From contig CALARM010000251.1 of the NCBI GenBank assembly GCA_937888925.1, forward strand, positions 1 to 5,054: a DNA stretch of 5,054 nt, in the 5' to 3' direction. Source of the stretch: an uncultured Synergistia bacterium (GTDB lineage: Bacteria; Eremiobacterota; SpSt-956; JAKJGF01). Below are positions 1 to 5,054 of this stretch, one piece after another. Under the pieces are notes generated by a model that had not been told where the DNA came from, searched no databases, and was given only the letters and a program-made list of their open reading frames with translations. The first letter of the stretch is position 1. Every line of letters begins with the position of its first letter. A program made the position numbers and the translations under genes.

Positions 1-2
1 AC

Positions 3-31
3 ATAATATCATAGAATATATATCATTACAA
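3..31 (-). promoter_or_regulatory. possible promoter reading off the left edge
   Basis: On the minus strand TTGTAA (26-31; four of six -35 matches) and TATTAT (3-8; five of six -10 matches) are 17 bp apart. It would serve a gene beyond the window. The stretch is very AT-rich, so chance matches are easy. Nothing else was found in 1-65 apart from an 8-bp palindrome, CAATATTG (29-36); no terminator for the esterase gene is visible. Confidence 0.3.
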
Positions 32-65
32 TATTGATTGTGTTTAAAAATGACATGTGAATTTA

Positions 66-107
66 CTCTCACCCATCACACATCACCCATCACTCTTCAC
101 CCTTCAC
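66..107 (-). repeat. heptamer array 1 (six units) overlapping the esterase 3' end
   Basis: Reading the minus strand from 107: GTGAAGG, GTGAAGA, GTGATGG, GTGATGT, GTGATGG, then a degenerate GTGAGAG. Units are contiguous. The first two units and part of the third lie inside the esterase reading frame and encode VKGEE plus the TGA stop (90-92). The remaining units are non-coding. It belongs to the same family as the arrays at 1031-1058 and 4906-4926. Confidence 0.85.
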
Positions 108-926
108 TTCTTCAATATCTTTTTTAGGGAAAAAGAACCTGAGCATGGGATACATTCTTCTGCCCCAGGAATATTCGTCATGAACTCCTTTTACATCTTC
201 CACGCATTTAAAATTTTTGTTTTTGATAAAACCTTTTTTTATGAGTATATCTCTCAGAACTCTGTTAAAATGAACAGGTCTGTATATTTCTTTTAATATT
301 TTATTCAGGTTTTCTTTTCTTGTAACAGTACCTTCTTTTCTACCTATGTCAAGCCATATTTTCAGAGTAGAAGGGTCTACCTCCCAGTTTCGCGTAAGAT
401 CAAACATAACACCGAAATCCCACCAGAGAGAAGGTGAAATGACTGCCAGTTTACTGAAAACCGAAGAGTGTTTTATTCCCGCATAAAGAGTAAGTATCCC
501 TCCCAGAGATGAACCTCCGAAAGCCAGATGATCGCGATGACTGTGGACTCTGTAAGATTTTTCTATGAGAGGTTTTACTTCGTCTATCACAAATTTCATA
601 TATAGATTTGCTCCTCCTCCGCCCTGTTCCAGCATATCATAGGTAGGAGTGTATTCATATTCTCTCCTCTTTGTATTGGCTATTCCGACAACAACTATTT
701 CTTCCATATAATTTTTTTCAAGCATAGTTTCTACTATTACATCCATATTCCATTTTTTGAACCATTGACCTTCCTGTTCAATGGTATAAAGATTCTGGCC
801 GTCATTCATATAAAATACGGGATAAAGTTTGTCCTTTTTTTTGTTGTACCCCGGTGGCAAGAGAATATATAGTTTTCTTGTATTTTTTAAATATTTAGAT
901 GTGATTTCCTGTGTTTCAATAATCAT
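90..926 (-). CDS. alpha/beta-hydrolase, PF00756 esterase family (278 aa)
   Basis: A putative serine esterase of the esterase D / enterochelin-esterase-like superfamily, which cleaves ester bonds by a Ser-His-acid triad. The N-terminus has the family opening strand (tRKLYILLPPGY, residues 16-27) and YMNDGQNL (39-46), a loop near the oxyanion hole. The nucleophile elbow is GGSSLGG (137-143), with Ser140 in G-x-S-x-G. SPSLWWD (164-170) follows at the usual place. The acid is probably Glu198 in GRKEG, with Asp193 as the alternative. The His is His249 in GVHDEYSW. All triad parts and the normal length are present, so the enzyme should be active. No signal peptide is seen, so it is predicted cytoplasmic; the substrate cannot be told. 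It lies 151 bp after the large gene in the same direction, so co-transcription is possible but unproven. Its last five residues (VKGEE) and stop are encoded by a heptamer repeat array, so the tail past Glu273 is probably not conserved. Confidence 0.92.
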   Translation of the reverse strand: MIIETQEITSKYLKNTRKLYILLPPGYNKKKDKLYPVFYMNDGQNLYTIEQEGQWFKKWNMDVIVETMLEKNYMEEIVVVGIANTKRREYEYTPTYDMLEQGGGGANLYMKFVIDEVKPLIEKSYRVHSHRDHLAFGGSSLGGILTLYAGIKHSSVFSKLAVISPSLWWDFGVMFDLTRNWEVDPSTLKIWLDIGRKEGTVTRKENLNKILKEIYRPVHFNRVLRDILIKKGFIKNKNFKCVEDVKGVHDEYSWGRRMYPMLRFFFPKKDIEEVKGEE

Positions 927-931
927 GTTGA

Positions 932-938
932 CACTCCT
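932..938 (-). promoter_or_regulatory. ribosome binding site of the esterase gene
   Basis: AGGAGTG on the minus strand, with seven nt between AGGAG and the ATG at 924-926. This is a strong Shine-Dalgarno sequence at ideal spacing and fixes the start codon. Confidence 0.85.
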
Positions 939-990
939 GTTTTATAGTTTGTAGTAGAAATACTCGCCAGTGTGTTCCTGCTAACTGCCA

Positions 991-1004
991 TGACCTGTCG
1001 GTCA
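991..1004. repeat. short perfect inverted repeat in the intergenic gap
   Basis: TGACC, a 4-bp spacer (TGTC), then GGTCA. It lies 65 bp before the esterase start codon. It could be an operator half-site pair or a small hairpin. No T-tract follows on either strand, so it is not a standard terminator. The rest of the 927-1077 gap holds array 2, a direct octamer repeat (GTGTTCCT at 972-979 and 1022-1029) and the esterase ribosome binding site. I found no convincing promoter in it: the TATAAA at about 942-947 sits too close to the Shine-Dalgarno sequence to serve the esterase. Confidence 0.45.
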
Positions 1005-1030
1005 CAACGAAAAATGAGAAGGTGTTCCTC

Positions 1031-1058
1031 TCTTCACCCTTCACGCTTCACTCTTCAC
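1031..1058 (-). repeat. heptamer array 2 (four GTGAAGN units)
   Basis: Reading the minus strand from 1058: GTGAAGA, GTGAAGC, GTGAAGG, GTGAAGA, with no gaps. The array begins 19 bp after the stop codon of the large gene and lies on its coding strand. The variable position is the seventh base. It belongs to the same family as the arrays at 66-107 and 4906-4926. Confidence 0.8.
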
Positions 1059-1077
1059 AGCGCTCATATAAATTCTA

Positions 1078-4000
1078 TTAATCCCATGTAACTCCTCCGT
1101 CTGTACTTGTAAAAAGTCCTCTTTCTGTGGTAACTTTTATAATTTCCTGATTATCTGTATCGATATTATAGATTTTATTTCCCGGCACAGATGGTATAAG
1201 TTGCCAGTTTTTTCCTTCATTGGAAGATTTGTAAAGATCTATATCTCCATTATATTTTATATATAATTCTCCTTTTTCATTCATTGAAAAAATACTTAAT
1301 CCTTTTCCTGTATTTCTGTATCGGAAGATATTTCTGTTGTCTTTTTTGTAAGAAAAATAAAGATCCATGTAATTTTCCTTAATTGGAAATTCCATACTTT
1401 CCCATGTATTACCGCCATCATCACTTTTTATTATATAATTATATGTTATTAATTCTTTATTCAGATTGTAATAATTTTTTGATAGTAAAACAAAAAAACT
1501 TCCTGCCCTGTTTTCGAAGATTTTTTCTATATTAATTTTACCCTCTTCTTCCAGATTATCTGTCCAGTTTTTAATTTTACTTACCAGGATGGAATTTTGC
1601 GGAACAGGTGGTATCTGTTTTCCCTCCGGTTCAGGTTCGAAACCACATAAATACCAGTTAATTCCGGCATCTTTTGATGCAAAAAGACCGCTTTTTTCCG
1701 TAAGAATATATATCATCTCTCCTGACAGTAAAACTTTTTTTACTGCCGATGAAGTTTCCATTACATGTTCCCACGTAAGTCCTCCGTCAGAACTTCTGAG
1801 TATGGAGCCTTCAGATGTGTCTCCTGTGAATACTATTATTATATCAGGTTTTATGAATGTAACAGAGCTTATTGTTTTATCTGTTTTCAGTAGTTTTATC
1901 CAGGTAAGACCACTGTCTTCCGATTTGTAAAGACAGGAATTTCCTATGTCATTAAACGGGTTTATATAAACATTTTCATCAGAATAATAGAAATTATTTT
2001 TTGTGACATAGCCATCTTTTTTCCATGGTTCTTTTATATGCTCAGAAAGTATTTCTTCCAGAGCGGGTAAACTTCTCTGAGTAATGGTTTTATCTGTAGA
2101 AATAATTTTCCTGTATGCTTTTATAAGATCATTTATGGCTTTATAGTTTGTATATAATTTAAGTTTTTCTATCGCTTCTTTATTTCCGGAGCTTCCCAGC
2201 TTTTCTATGAGAGGAAGCCAGTCCCCCAGAGATTTAAATTCCAGTTCTGCTATAAATTCTCTTGCTTCTATAATATTTTGTTTCCGGTAATCACAGAGGA
2301 AATTACTATATTTTTTAAATGTATGAAGAGCAAGGGCATGTTCATCGTTCTGTAAATAAATAAGCCCCAGGGTAAAGAGAGCAAGAGGGTTTTTATCCTG
2401 TTCTCTTCTGCATAATGCTTTACCTTCTTCTGTTTTTCCCGTTCTGTAATAACAGTAACCGAGATGGGAATTGAGTTCTGAAAGTATTTCTTCAGATAGT
2501 TCATTTTCTCCTTTGATTGAAGTAAGATTAAGGACTTTCTGGTAAAATTTTATGGCCCTGGCCGGACTACCTGTTTCTTCTTCCAGAAGACCCATTCTGT
2601 AGTATATTTCTTTTGATTCAGGATTTAATTTCAGAGATTTTTCATAATTTTCTCTGGCAGAAGAATAATTTCTCTGATTTACATAATAGATACCTTTAGA
2701 GAGAAAATCTGCAGACTCTTTTATGAGATTTTTTCTTTCTTCATTTTTTTTCTGAAATTCTCCGAGATGAGCTCCATTTATGAGCAATTTTACATACCCT
2801 TCATCTTTCATTAAATATACTATGTCTTCTCCTGTATTTGATACAAAATTTCCTGTTATAAATGCTACAGGAGAATTTTCTGTGAAAAAATCTGTTTTCA
2901 GGGAAAATTTTTCTATAAGAGTAATCATATTTTCTTCACAGGTTGCTATAATATCGCCTTCCCATGAGTTCAGGCATAAAGGCTTACCCTGAAGATTTAT
3001 TTCCCCGCCATTTATAAGAAATTTGTTCTTATCACCTTTGAAGAGAATTAATTTTTTATTATCGTAATCTGCTACTATAAGATCGGTAAAACCGTTTCTG
3101 TCGTCTGATATAATATATACAGGCTTGCCTTCTAAGGGAAAACTCAGAGGAGGTAAAAAAGTGGCGTCTCCCTTTCCCGGAAACAGTGAGATCTTTTTAG
3201 AACCACTTTCGGCACAGGCAATATCTTCTTTTTTATCACAGTTAAAATCTCCTTTTACAATCTTTATCGGTTCTTCTCCTGTATTATAAACATCACCTTT
3301 TTCGAATGCTCCGTCTCCCTGACCTGTAAGAATGGAAATACTGTTTGATTTGGAATTGACTACTGCCAGATCAATATGGCCGTCATTATTAAAATCTCCT
3401 GAAATTACATCACATGGCCTTTTTCCTGTTTTACCGGACCATTTGTCTGAAAATTCTCCCTTACCGTTTCCGAGGTGAACTGTTATGCCGTTATAGAGTT
3501 TATTTGTAACGGCCAGATCCATATTGCCGTCTTTATTAAAATCCTCTGTTATTACACATGACGGATATTCCCTTGTCCTGACAGGAAATCCGTAAAATGT
3601 TCCATCGCCTGTACCAAAGAGGATACTTAAGTCCTGTGATAGTGAATTGGCTGTTACTATATCAGTTATTCCGTCATTATTGAAATCTCCTTTGCAGATT
3701 GAAAGAGGGCTTTCTCCTGTTATGCCGCATGTGCCGTCGAAAAAAATTCCTCCTCCGACTCCCCATAACATATATATAGAGCTCCCTCCGGCAGATAGTG
3801 ACACTATATCTATAATATTATCGCCATTAAAATCTCCTGTGGCAACCAGAGCAGGATTATTTCCTGTTTTATATGCAGTGTTCTGTTCTTCCGATGATTT
3901 TATTATACTTATTGTATTACTTCCCGAATCGGCAATAATTATTTCTGTAAAACCGTCTTCATTTATATCTTTAATATCCAGTCCTTCCGGTGTAGCGCCT

Positions 4001-4878
4001 GTATTCATAATTTTTTTCTCGCCAAATGTTCCCTGCCCCAGGTTTAACATAACTACAACCTGGTTTTTACCTGGATTTGAAATTGCCAGATCGGGGTATA
4101 TATCGTCATTGAAATAACATGAGCTGATATGGCCTAATTCTCCGACTCCTCCTTTAAAAGTGTCTCTTCTGCCATTCTCTCCGACTGTGATTATAACAAT
4201 TTCCTGTACTTCCCTTTTTTTATGGTCACCCATATCGGGCATGACGGGAGAGGGATTTTTTGAAATATTATCAATAACAGCTATGTCGGTTATACCGTCC
4301 ATGTTGAAATCATCCATAGTAATATCTACAGGGTTCTGTATGTTCTCGTATACTGCTTCTTCTGTGAATGTTCCGTCTCCTTTTCCTTTGAAAATTGATA
4401 TGCCCGTATCCTTTCCTCCTGTTATAAGATCTGTTTTCCCGTCTCTGTTAAAATCACAGGATGAAATAAGTGAAATTTTATTTTTATAAAAACTTTCTTC
4501 TTTTTTTACTATGAATGTGCCGTCTCCTGTGCCGTATAAAAATACCAGTTCATTTAAAGCGCTGTTCAGCACAATAAGGTCTGTATTACCGTCACTGTTA
4601 AAATCTCCTGATGTAATGGCTATCGGATTCTGTCCGACAGGATAGGAATATGCCGCGAATTTACCGTTTTTTTGTCCGACCAGTATGGTGACGCAGTTCA
4701 GTTCATAATCACAGAGTGCTATGTCTGATATGTGATTGTGATCGAAATCACCTGTGATAATTTCTCTCAAATCTTTGCCTGCCGGTACTATGAATTCATT
4801 GAATGTTTTTCCTGCGGCCACAAGAATATCTGTTTTTATGGTAATAAGTAATATAAATAGGATCAATATTTTTTTCAT
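1078..4878 (-). CDS. large predicted secreted FG-GAP/VCBS, TPR and Asp-box repeat protein (1266 aa)
   Basis: The protein is built almost wholly of repeats. Residues 1-22 form a signal peptide: Lys2-Lys3, a hydrophobic core from about 4 to 14, and a likely cleavage after Val20-Ala-Ala. There is no lipobox cysteine and no second membrane segment, so export to the periplasm or outside is expected. Residues 24-705 hold about fourteen FG-GAP/VCBS blades; 722-862 hold four TPR-like helix pairs; 863-950 are helical-looking; 958-1266 hold six Asp-boxes. FG-GAP loops of the D-x-N-x-D-G-x-x-D type usually bind Ca2+, TPRs bind proteins, and Asp-box propellers occur in sialidases, Ycf48-like assembly factors and surface proteins. 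No catalytic domain is visible, so a binding or scaffold role is inferred, not shown. It ends in tandem stops TAA TAG. I know no named family with this exact order, and no gene symbol applies. Confidence 0.93.
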   Translation of the reverse strand: MKKILILFILLITIKTDILVAAGKTFNEFIVPAGKDLREIITGDFDHNHISDIALCDYELNCVTILVGQKNGKFAAYSYPVGQNPIAITSGDFNSDGNTDLIVLNSALNELVFLYGTGDGTFIVKKEESFYKNKISLISSCDFNRDGKTDLITGGKDTGISIFKGKGDGTFTEEAVYENIQNPVDITMDDFNMDGITDIAVIDNISKNPSPVMPDMGDHKKREVQEIVIITVGENGRRDTFKGGVGELGHISSCYFNDDIYPDLAISNPGKNQVVVMLNLGQGTFGEKKIMNTGATPEGLDIKDINEDGFTEIIIADSGSNTISIIKSSEEQNTAYKTGNNPALVATGDFNGDNIIDIVSLSAGGSSIYMLWGVGGGIFFDGTCGITGESPLSICKGDFNNDGITDIVTANSLSQDLSILFGTGDGTFYGFPVRTREYPSCVITEDFNKDGNMDLAVTNKLYNGITVHLGNGKGEFSDKWSGKTGKRPCDVISGDFNNDGHIDLAVVNSKSNSISILTGQGDGAFEKGDVYNTGEEPIKIVKGDFNCDKKEDIACAESGSKKISLFPGKGDATFLPPLSFPLEGKPVYIISDDRNGFTDLIVADYDNKKLILFKGDKNKFLINGGEINLQGKPLCLNSWEGDIIATCEENMITLIEKFSLKTDFFTENSPVAFITGNFVSNTGEDIVYLMKDEGYVKLLINGAHLGEFQKKNEERKNLIKESADFLSKGIYYVNQRNYSSARENYEKSLKLNPESKEIYYRMGLLEEETGSPARAIKFYQKVLNLTSIKGENELSEEILSELNSHLGYCYYRTGKTEEGKALCRREQDKNPLALFTLGLIYLQNDEHALALHTFKKYSNFLCDYRKQNIIEAREFIAELEFKSLGDWLPLIEKLGSSGNKEAIEKLKLYTNYKAINDLIKAYRKIISTDKTITQRSLPALEEILSEHIKEPWKKDGYVTKNNFYYSDENVYINPFNDIGNSCLYKSEDSGLTWIKLLKTDKTISSVTFIKPDIIIVFTGDTSEGSILRSSDGGLTWEHVMETSSAVKKVLLSGEMIYILTEKSGLFASKDAGINWYLCGFEPEPEGKQIPPVPQNSILVSKIKNWTDNLEEEGKINIEKIFENRAGSFFVLLSKNYYNLNKELITYNYIIKSDDGGNTWESMEFPIKENYMDLYFSYKKDNRNIFRYRNTGKGLSIFSMNEKGELYIKYNGDIDLYKSSNEGKNWQLIPSVPGNKIYNIDTDNQEIIKVTTERGLFTSTDGGVTWD
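1081..2007 (-). other. Asp-box (BNR) beta-propeller (residues 958-1266)
   Basis: Six Asp-box motifs (S-x-D-x-G-x-T/N-W) are visible: SEDSGLTW (986-993), SSDGGLTW (1029-1036), SKDAGINW (1068-1075), SDDGGNTW (1152-1159, reading from the Ser), SSNEGKNW (1218-1225, Asn for Asp) and STDGGVTW (1258-1265). Spacing is about 40 residues, with gaps of 84 and 66 that could hold blades lacking a box, so about seven blades is plausible. The sialidase catalytic residues (arginine triad, Tyr-Glu) are not evident, so this is more likely a binding or structural propeller. The protein ends one residue after the last box. Confidence 0.8.
2293..2715 (-). other. TPR-like helical repeats (residues 722-862)
   Basis: Four helix-turn-helix pairs can be seen: about 723-755 (YYVNQRNYSSARENYEKSLK, then LNP), 756-786 (YYRMGLLEEETGSPARAIKF), 795-831 (HLGYCYYRTGKTEEGKAL) and 832-861 (LGLIYLQNDEHALALHTFKK). 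The first two fit the TPR consensus well, with the W/Y-LG-Y-A-F-A-P pattern largely in place; the latter two are looser. A charged helix (708-722) joins them to the propellers and further helical sequence (863-950) to the Asp-box domain. TPRs normally bind a partner protein; none can be named here. Confidence 0.8.
2764..4809 (-). other. FG-GAP/VCBS repeat region, about 14 blades (residues 24-705)
   Basis: Ca2+-loop motifs of the form G-D-F-N-x-D-G-x-x-D start at Asp44, 92, 142, 190, 304, 349, 398, 446, 495 and 544. Degenerate versions lie near 255 (Tyr replaces the first Asp), 592 and 677, and a motif-free blade lies near 640. The spacing is 45-50 residues almost throughout. The exception is a 65-residue step after Asp190, where an insert rich in Pro, Met and charged residues (about 204-226) enlarges the blade. 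Most blades also carry the paired turn L-x-G-x-G-D-G-x-F, for example LYGTGDGTF at 114-122 and LFGTGDGTF at 420-428. The last three blades have lost most Ca2+ ligands. Fourteen blades suggest two seven-bladed propellers in tandem. Confidence 0.85.
4813..4878 (-). other. Sec-type signal peptide of the 1266-aa protein
   Basis: Residues 1-22. A short basic n-region (MKK) is followed by a Leu/Ile-rich core (ILILFILLITI) and a c-region ending LVAA before Gly-Lys. The Val-Ala-Ala pattern fits signal peptidase I. There is no cysteine near the cleavage site, so a lipoprotein is unlikely. The exact cleavage point is a prediction by eye. Confidence 0.8.
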
Positions 4879-4884
4879 TTTTTT

Positions 4885-4889
4885 ACCTT
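4885..4889 (-). promoter_or_regulatory. ribosome binding site of the 1266-aa gene
   Basis: AAGGT on the minus strand, seven nt of mainly A before the ATG at 4876-4878 when counted from the GG core. It is a modest Shine-Dalgarno sequence. It supports this ATG, which also places a textbook signal peptide at the very N-terminus. Confidence 0.65.
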
Positions 4890-4905
4890 ATAATTTAAAT
4901 AAATC

Positions 4906-4926
4906 GTGACGCGTAACGCGTGACGG
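4906..4926 (+). repeat. heptamer array 3 (three units, CG-rich variant) with short hairpin
   Basis: Three contiguous 7-bp units on the plus strand: GTGACGC, GTAACGC, GTGACGG. They fit the same GTRANGN pattern as the two other arrays in this window but carry C at the fifth position, and the pattern runs on the strand opposite to the genes. The sequence contains ACGCGT twice, and ACGCG (4909-4913) can pair with CGCGT (4917-4921) around a 3-nt loop. If the upstream promoter is real, this hairpin lies in the 5' leader of the large gene, 27 bp from its start codon. Confidence 0.7.
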
Positions 4927-4980
4927 GAAGAAAACTTTTATTAAATGCTTATGCTCAGGTCAGTAACTTCAGTGGAAATA

Positions 4981-4989
4981 ATTATATCA
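4981..4989 (-). promoter_or_regulatory. extended -10 promoter element for the 1266-aa gene
   Basis: On the minus strand this reads TGATATAAT, a perfect extended -10 (TGn followed by TATAAT). With a 17-nt spacer the -35 hexamer would be TGGAAC, which matches only three of six consensus positions; extended -10 promoters often tolerate a weak -35. Transcription would start near 4974, giving a leader of about 95 nt that contains the heptamer array and the ribosome binding site. The element overlaps the stop codon of the putative upstream gene. In AT-rich DNA such a match can occur by chance. Confidence 0.45.
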
Positions 4990-5053
4990 GATATTCGTTA
5001 CCTGTTCCAGTTATGAATATCACAGTTTCGGGCAAAATTTTATCTGAGATTTT
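4982..5053 (-). CDS. 3' end of an upstream gene, possibly a threonine-synthase-like PLP enzyme (partial)
   Basis: One minus-strand frame stays open from the right edge for 23 codons and ends at TAA (4982-4984); the other two minus frames hit stops within this stretch. The readable C-terminus ends ETVIFITGTGNEYLI. It resembles the end of threonine-synthase-like fold-type II PLP enzymes, where a beta strand leads into a TG-x-G-x-KY motif close to the C-terminus; here the Lys position is Glu. That resemblance is recalled from family knowledge, not searched. Codons (ATA for Ile, GAA, AAA) match the neighbouring genes and the direction is the same. Against it, 23 codons is short, and a plus-strand frame with an ATG at 5013-5015 is also open to the edge, though it has no Shine-Dalgarno sequence. 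The existence of a gene tail is moderately likely; the family name is tentative. Confidence 0.4.
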   Translation of the reverse strand, partial: KISDKILPETVIFITGTGNEYLI

Positions 5054-5054
5054 A

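Noticed and set aside
7..54. A 15-codon minus-strand mini-frame starting ATG TCA TTT
   Set aside because: No Shine-Dalgarno sequence before it, very short, and it overlaps the possible promoter. No coding signal.
66..107. CRISPR array
   Set aside because: Units are 7 bp and directly abutting, with no spacers.
57..296. A 79-codon plus-strand open frame
   Set aside because: Antisense to the esterase C-terminus and running through heptamer array 1. No support as a gene.
991..1004. Rho-independent terminator
   Set aside because: The stem is only five base pairs and no run of T follows on either strand.
1589..1930. A 113-codon plus-strand open frame
   Set aside because: Antisense to the Asp-box domain, whose minus-strand reading is clearly coding.
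2268..2504. A 78-codon minus-strand open frame
   Set aside because: It overlaps the TPR segment in a different frame. The in-frame TPR motifs are convincing and this one shows nothing.
3647..4117. A 156-codon plus-strand open frame
   Set aside because: It lies wholly antisense to the FG-GAP region. The repeated codon pattern of the blades keeps the complementary frame open. Its protein has no domain features.
4160..4489. A 109-codon plus-strand open frame
   Set aside because: Antisense shadow of the same FG-GAP repeats, with no ribosome binding site or recognisable protein features.
1078..4878. Sialidase function suggested by the Asp-boxes
   Set aside because: Asp-boxes are structural. The arginine triad and catalytic Tyr/Glu/Asp of sialidases could not be identified in residues 958-1266.
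4866..4884. Phase-variable homopolymer at the start of the large gene (A runs on both sides of the ATG)
   Set aside because: The runs are only seven bases, and A runs are common in this AT-rich sequence.

Overview
This is an AT-rich bacterial window (roughly two thirds A+T by eye) in which every convincing gene lies on the minus strand. It holds the likely 3' tail of one gene (about 4982-5053), one very large complete gene (1078-4878) and one small complete gene (90-926). Starts are preceded by Shine-Dalgarno-like sequences and the large protein has a Sec-type signal peptide, so this is bacterial chromosome, not phage or plasmid backbone. Frequent AGA and ATA codons and the mix of FG-GAP, TPR and Asp-box repeats in one secreted protein suit an uncultured, low-GC, environmental Gram-negative-type lineage. 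The sequence alone does not fix the phylum.

Layout in transcription order (right to left): (1) a 23-codon open tail ending in TAA, resembling the C-terminus of a threonine-synthase-like PLP enzyme (weak). (2) A 103-bp gap with an extended -10 element, a CG-rich heptamer array able to form a short hairpin, and a Shine-Dalgarno site. (3) A 1266-residue predicted exported protein: signal peptide, about fourteen FG-GAP/VCBS blades with a 48-49 residue period (enough for two seven-bladed beta-propellers), four TPR-like helical repeats, then a C-terminal Asp-box (BNR) propeller. (4) A 151-bp gap with a second heptamer array, a short perfect inverted repeat and a good Shine-Dalgarno site. (5) A 278-residue alpha/beta-hydrolase of the PF00756 esterase family. 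(6) A third heptamer array that overlaps the end of the esterase gene, then a possible promoter firing off the left edge.

The large protein looks like an extracytoplasmic binding or scaffolding protein and the esterase like a serine hydrolase without a signal peptide. Nothing ties them functionally beyond shared direction, and the gaps are wide enough for separate transcription. No terminator with a T-tract, tRNA, rRNA, CRISPR, transposase or attachment site was seen.

The most unusual feature is a dispersed family of heptamer arrays with consensus GTRANGN (R = A/G), present at all three gene boundaries in 6, 4 and 3 units. Every unit carries a TGA or TAA, and because 7 is not a multiple of 3, three units put a stop in all three frames of that strand. 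At the esterase the array encodes the last five residues and the stop codon.
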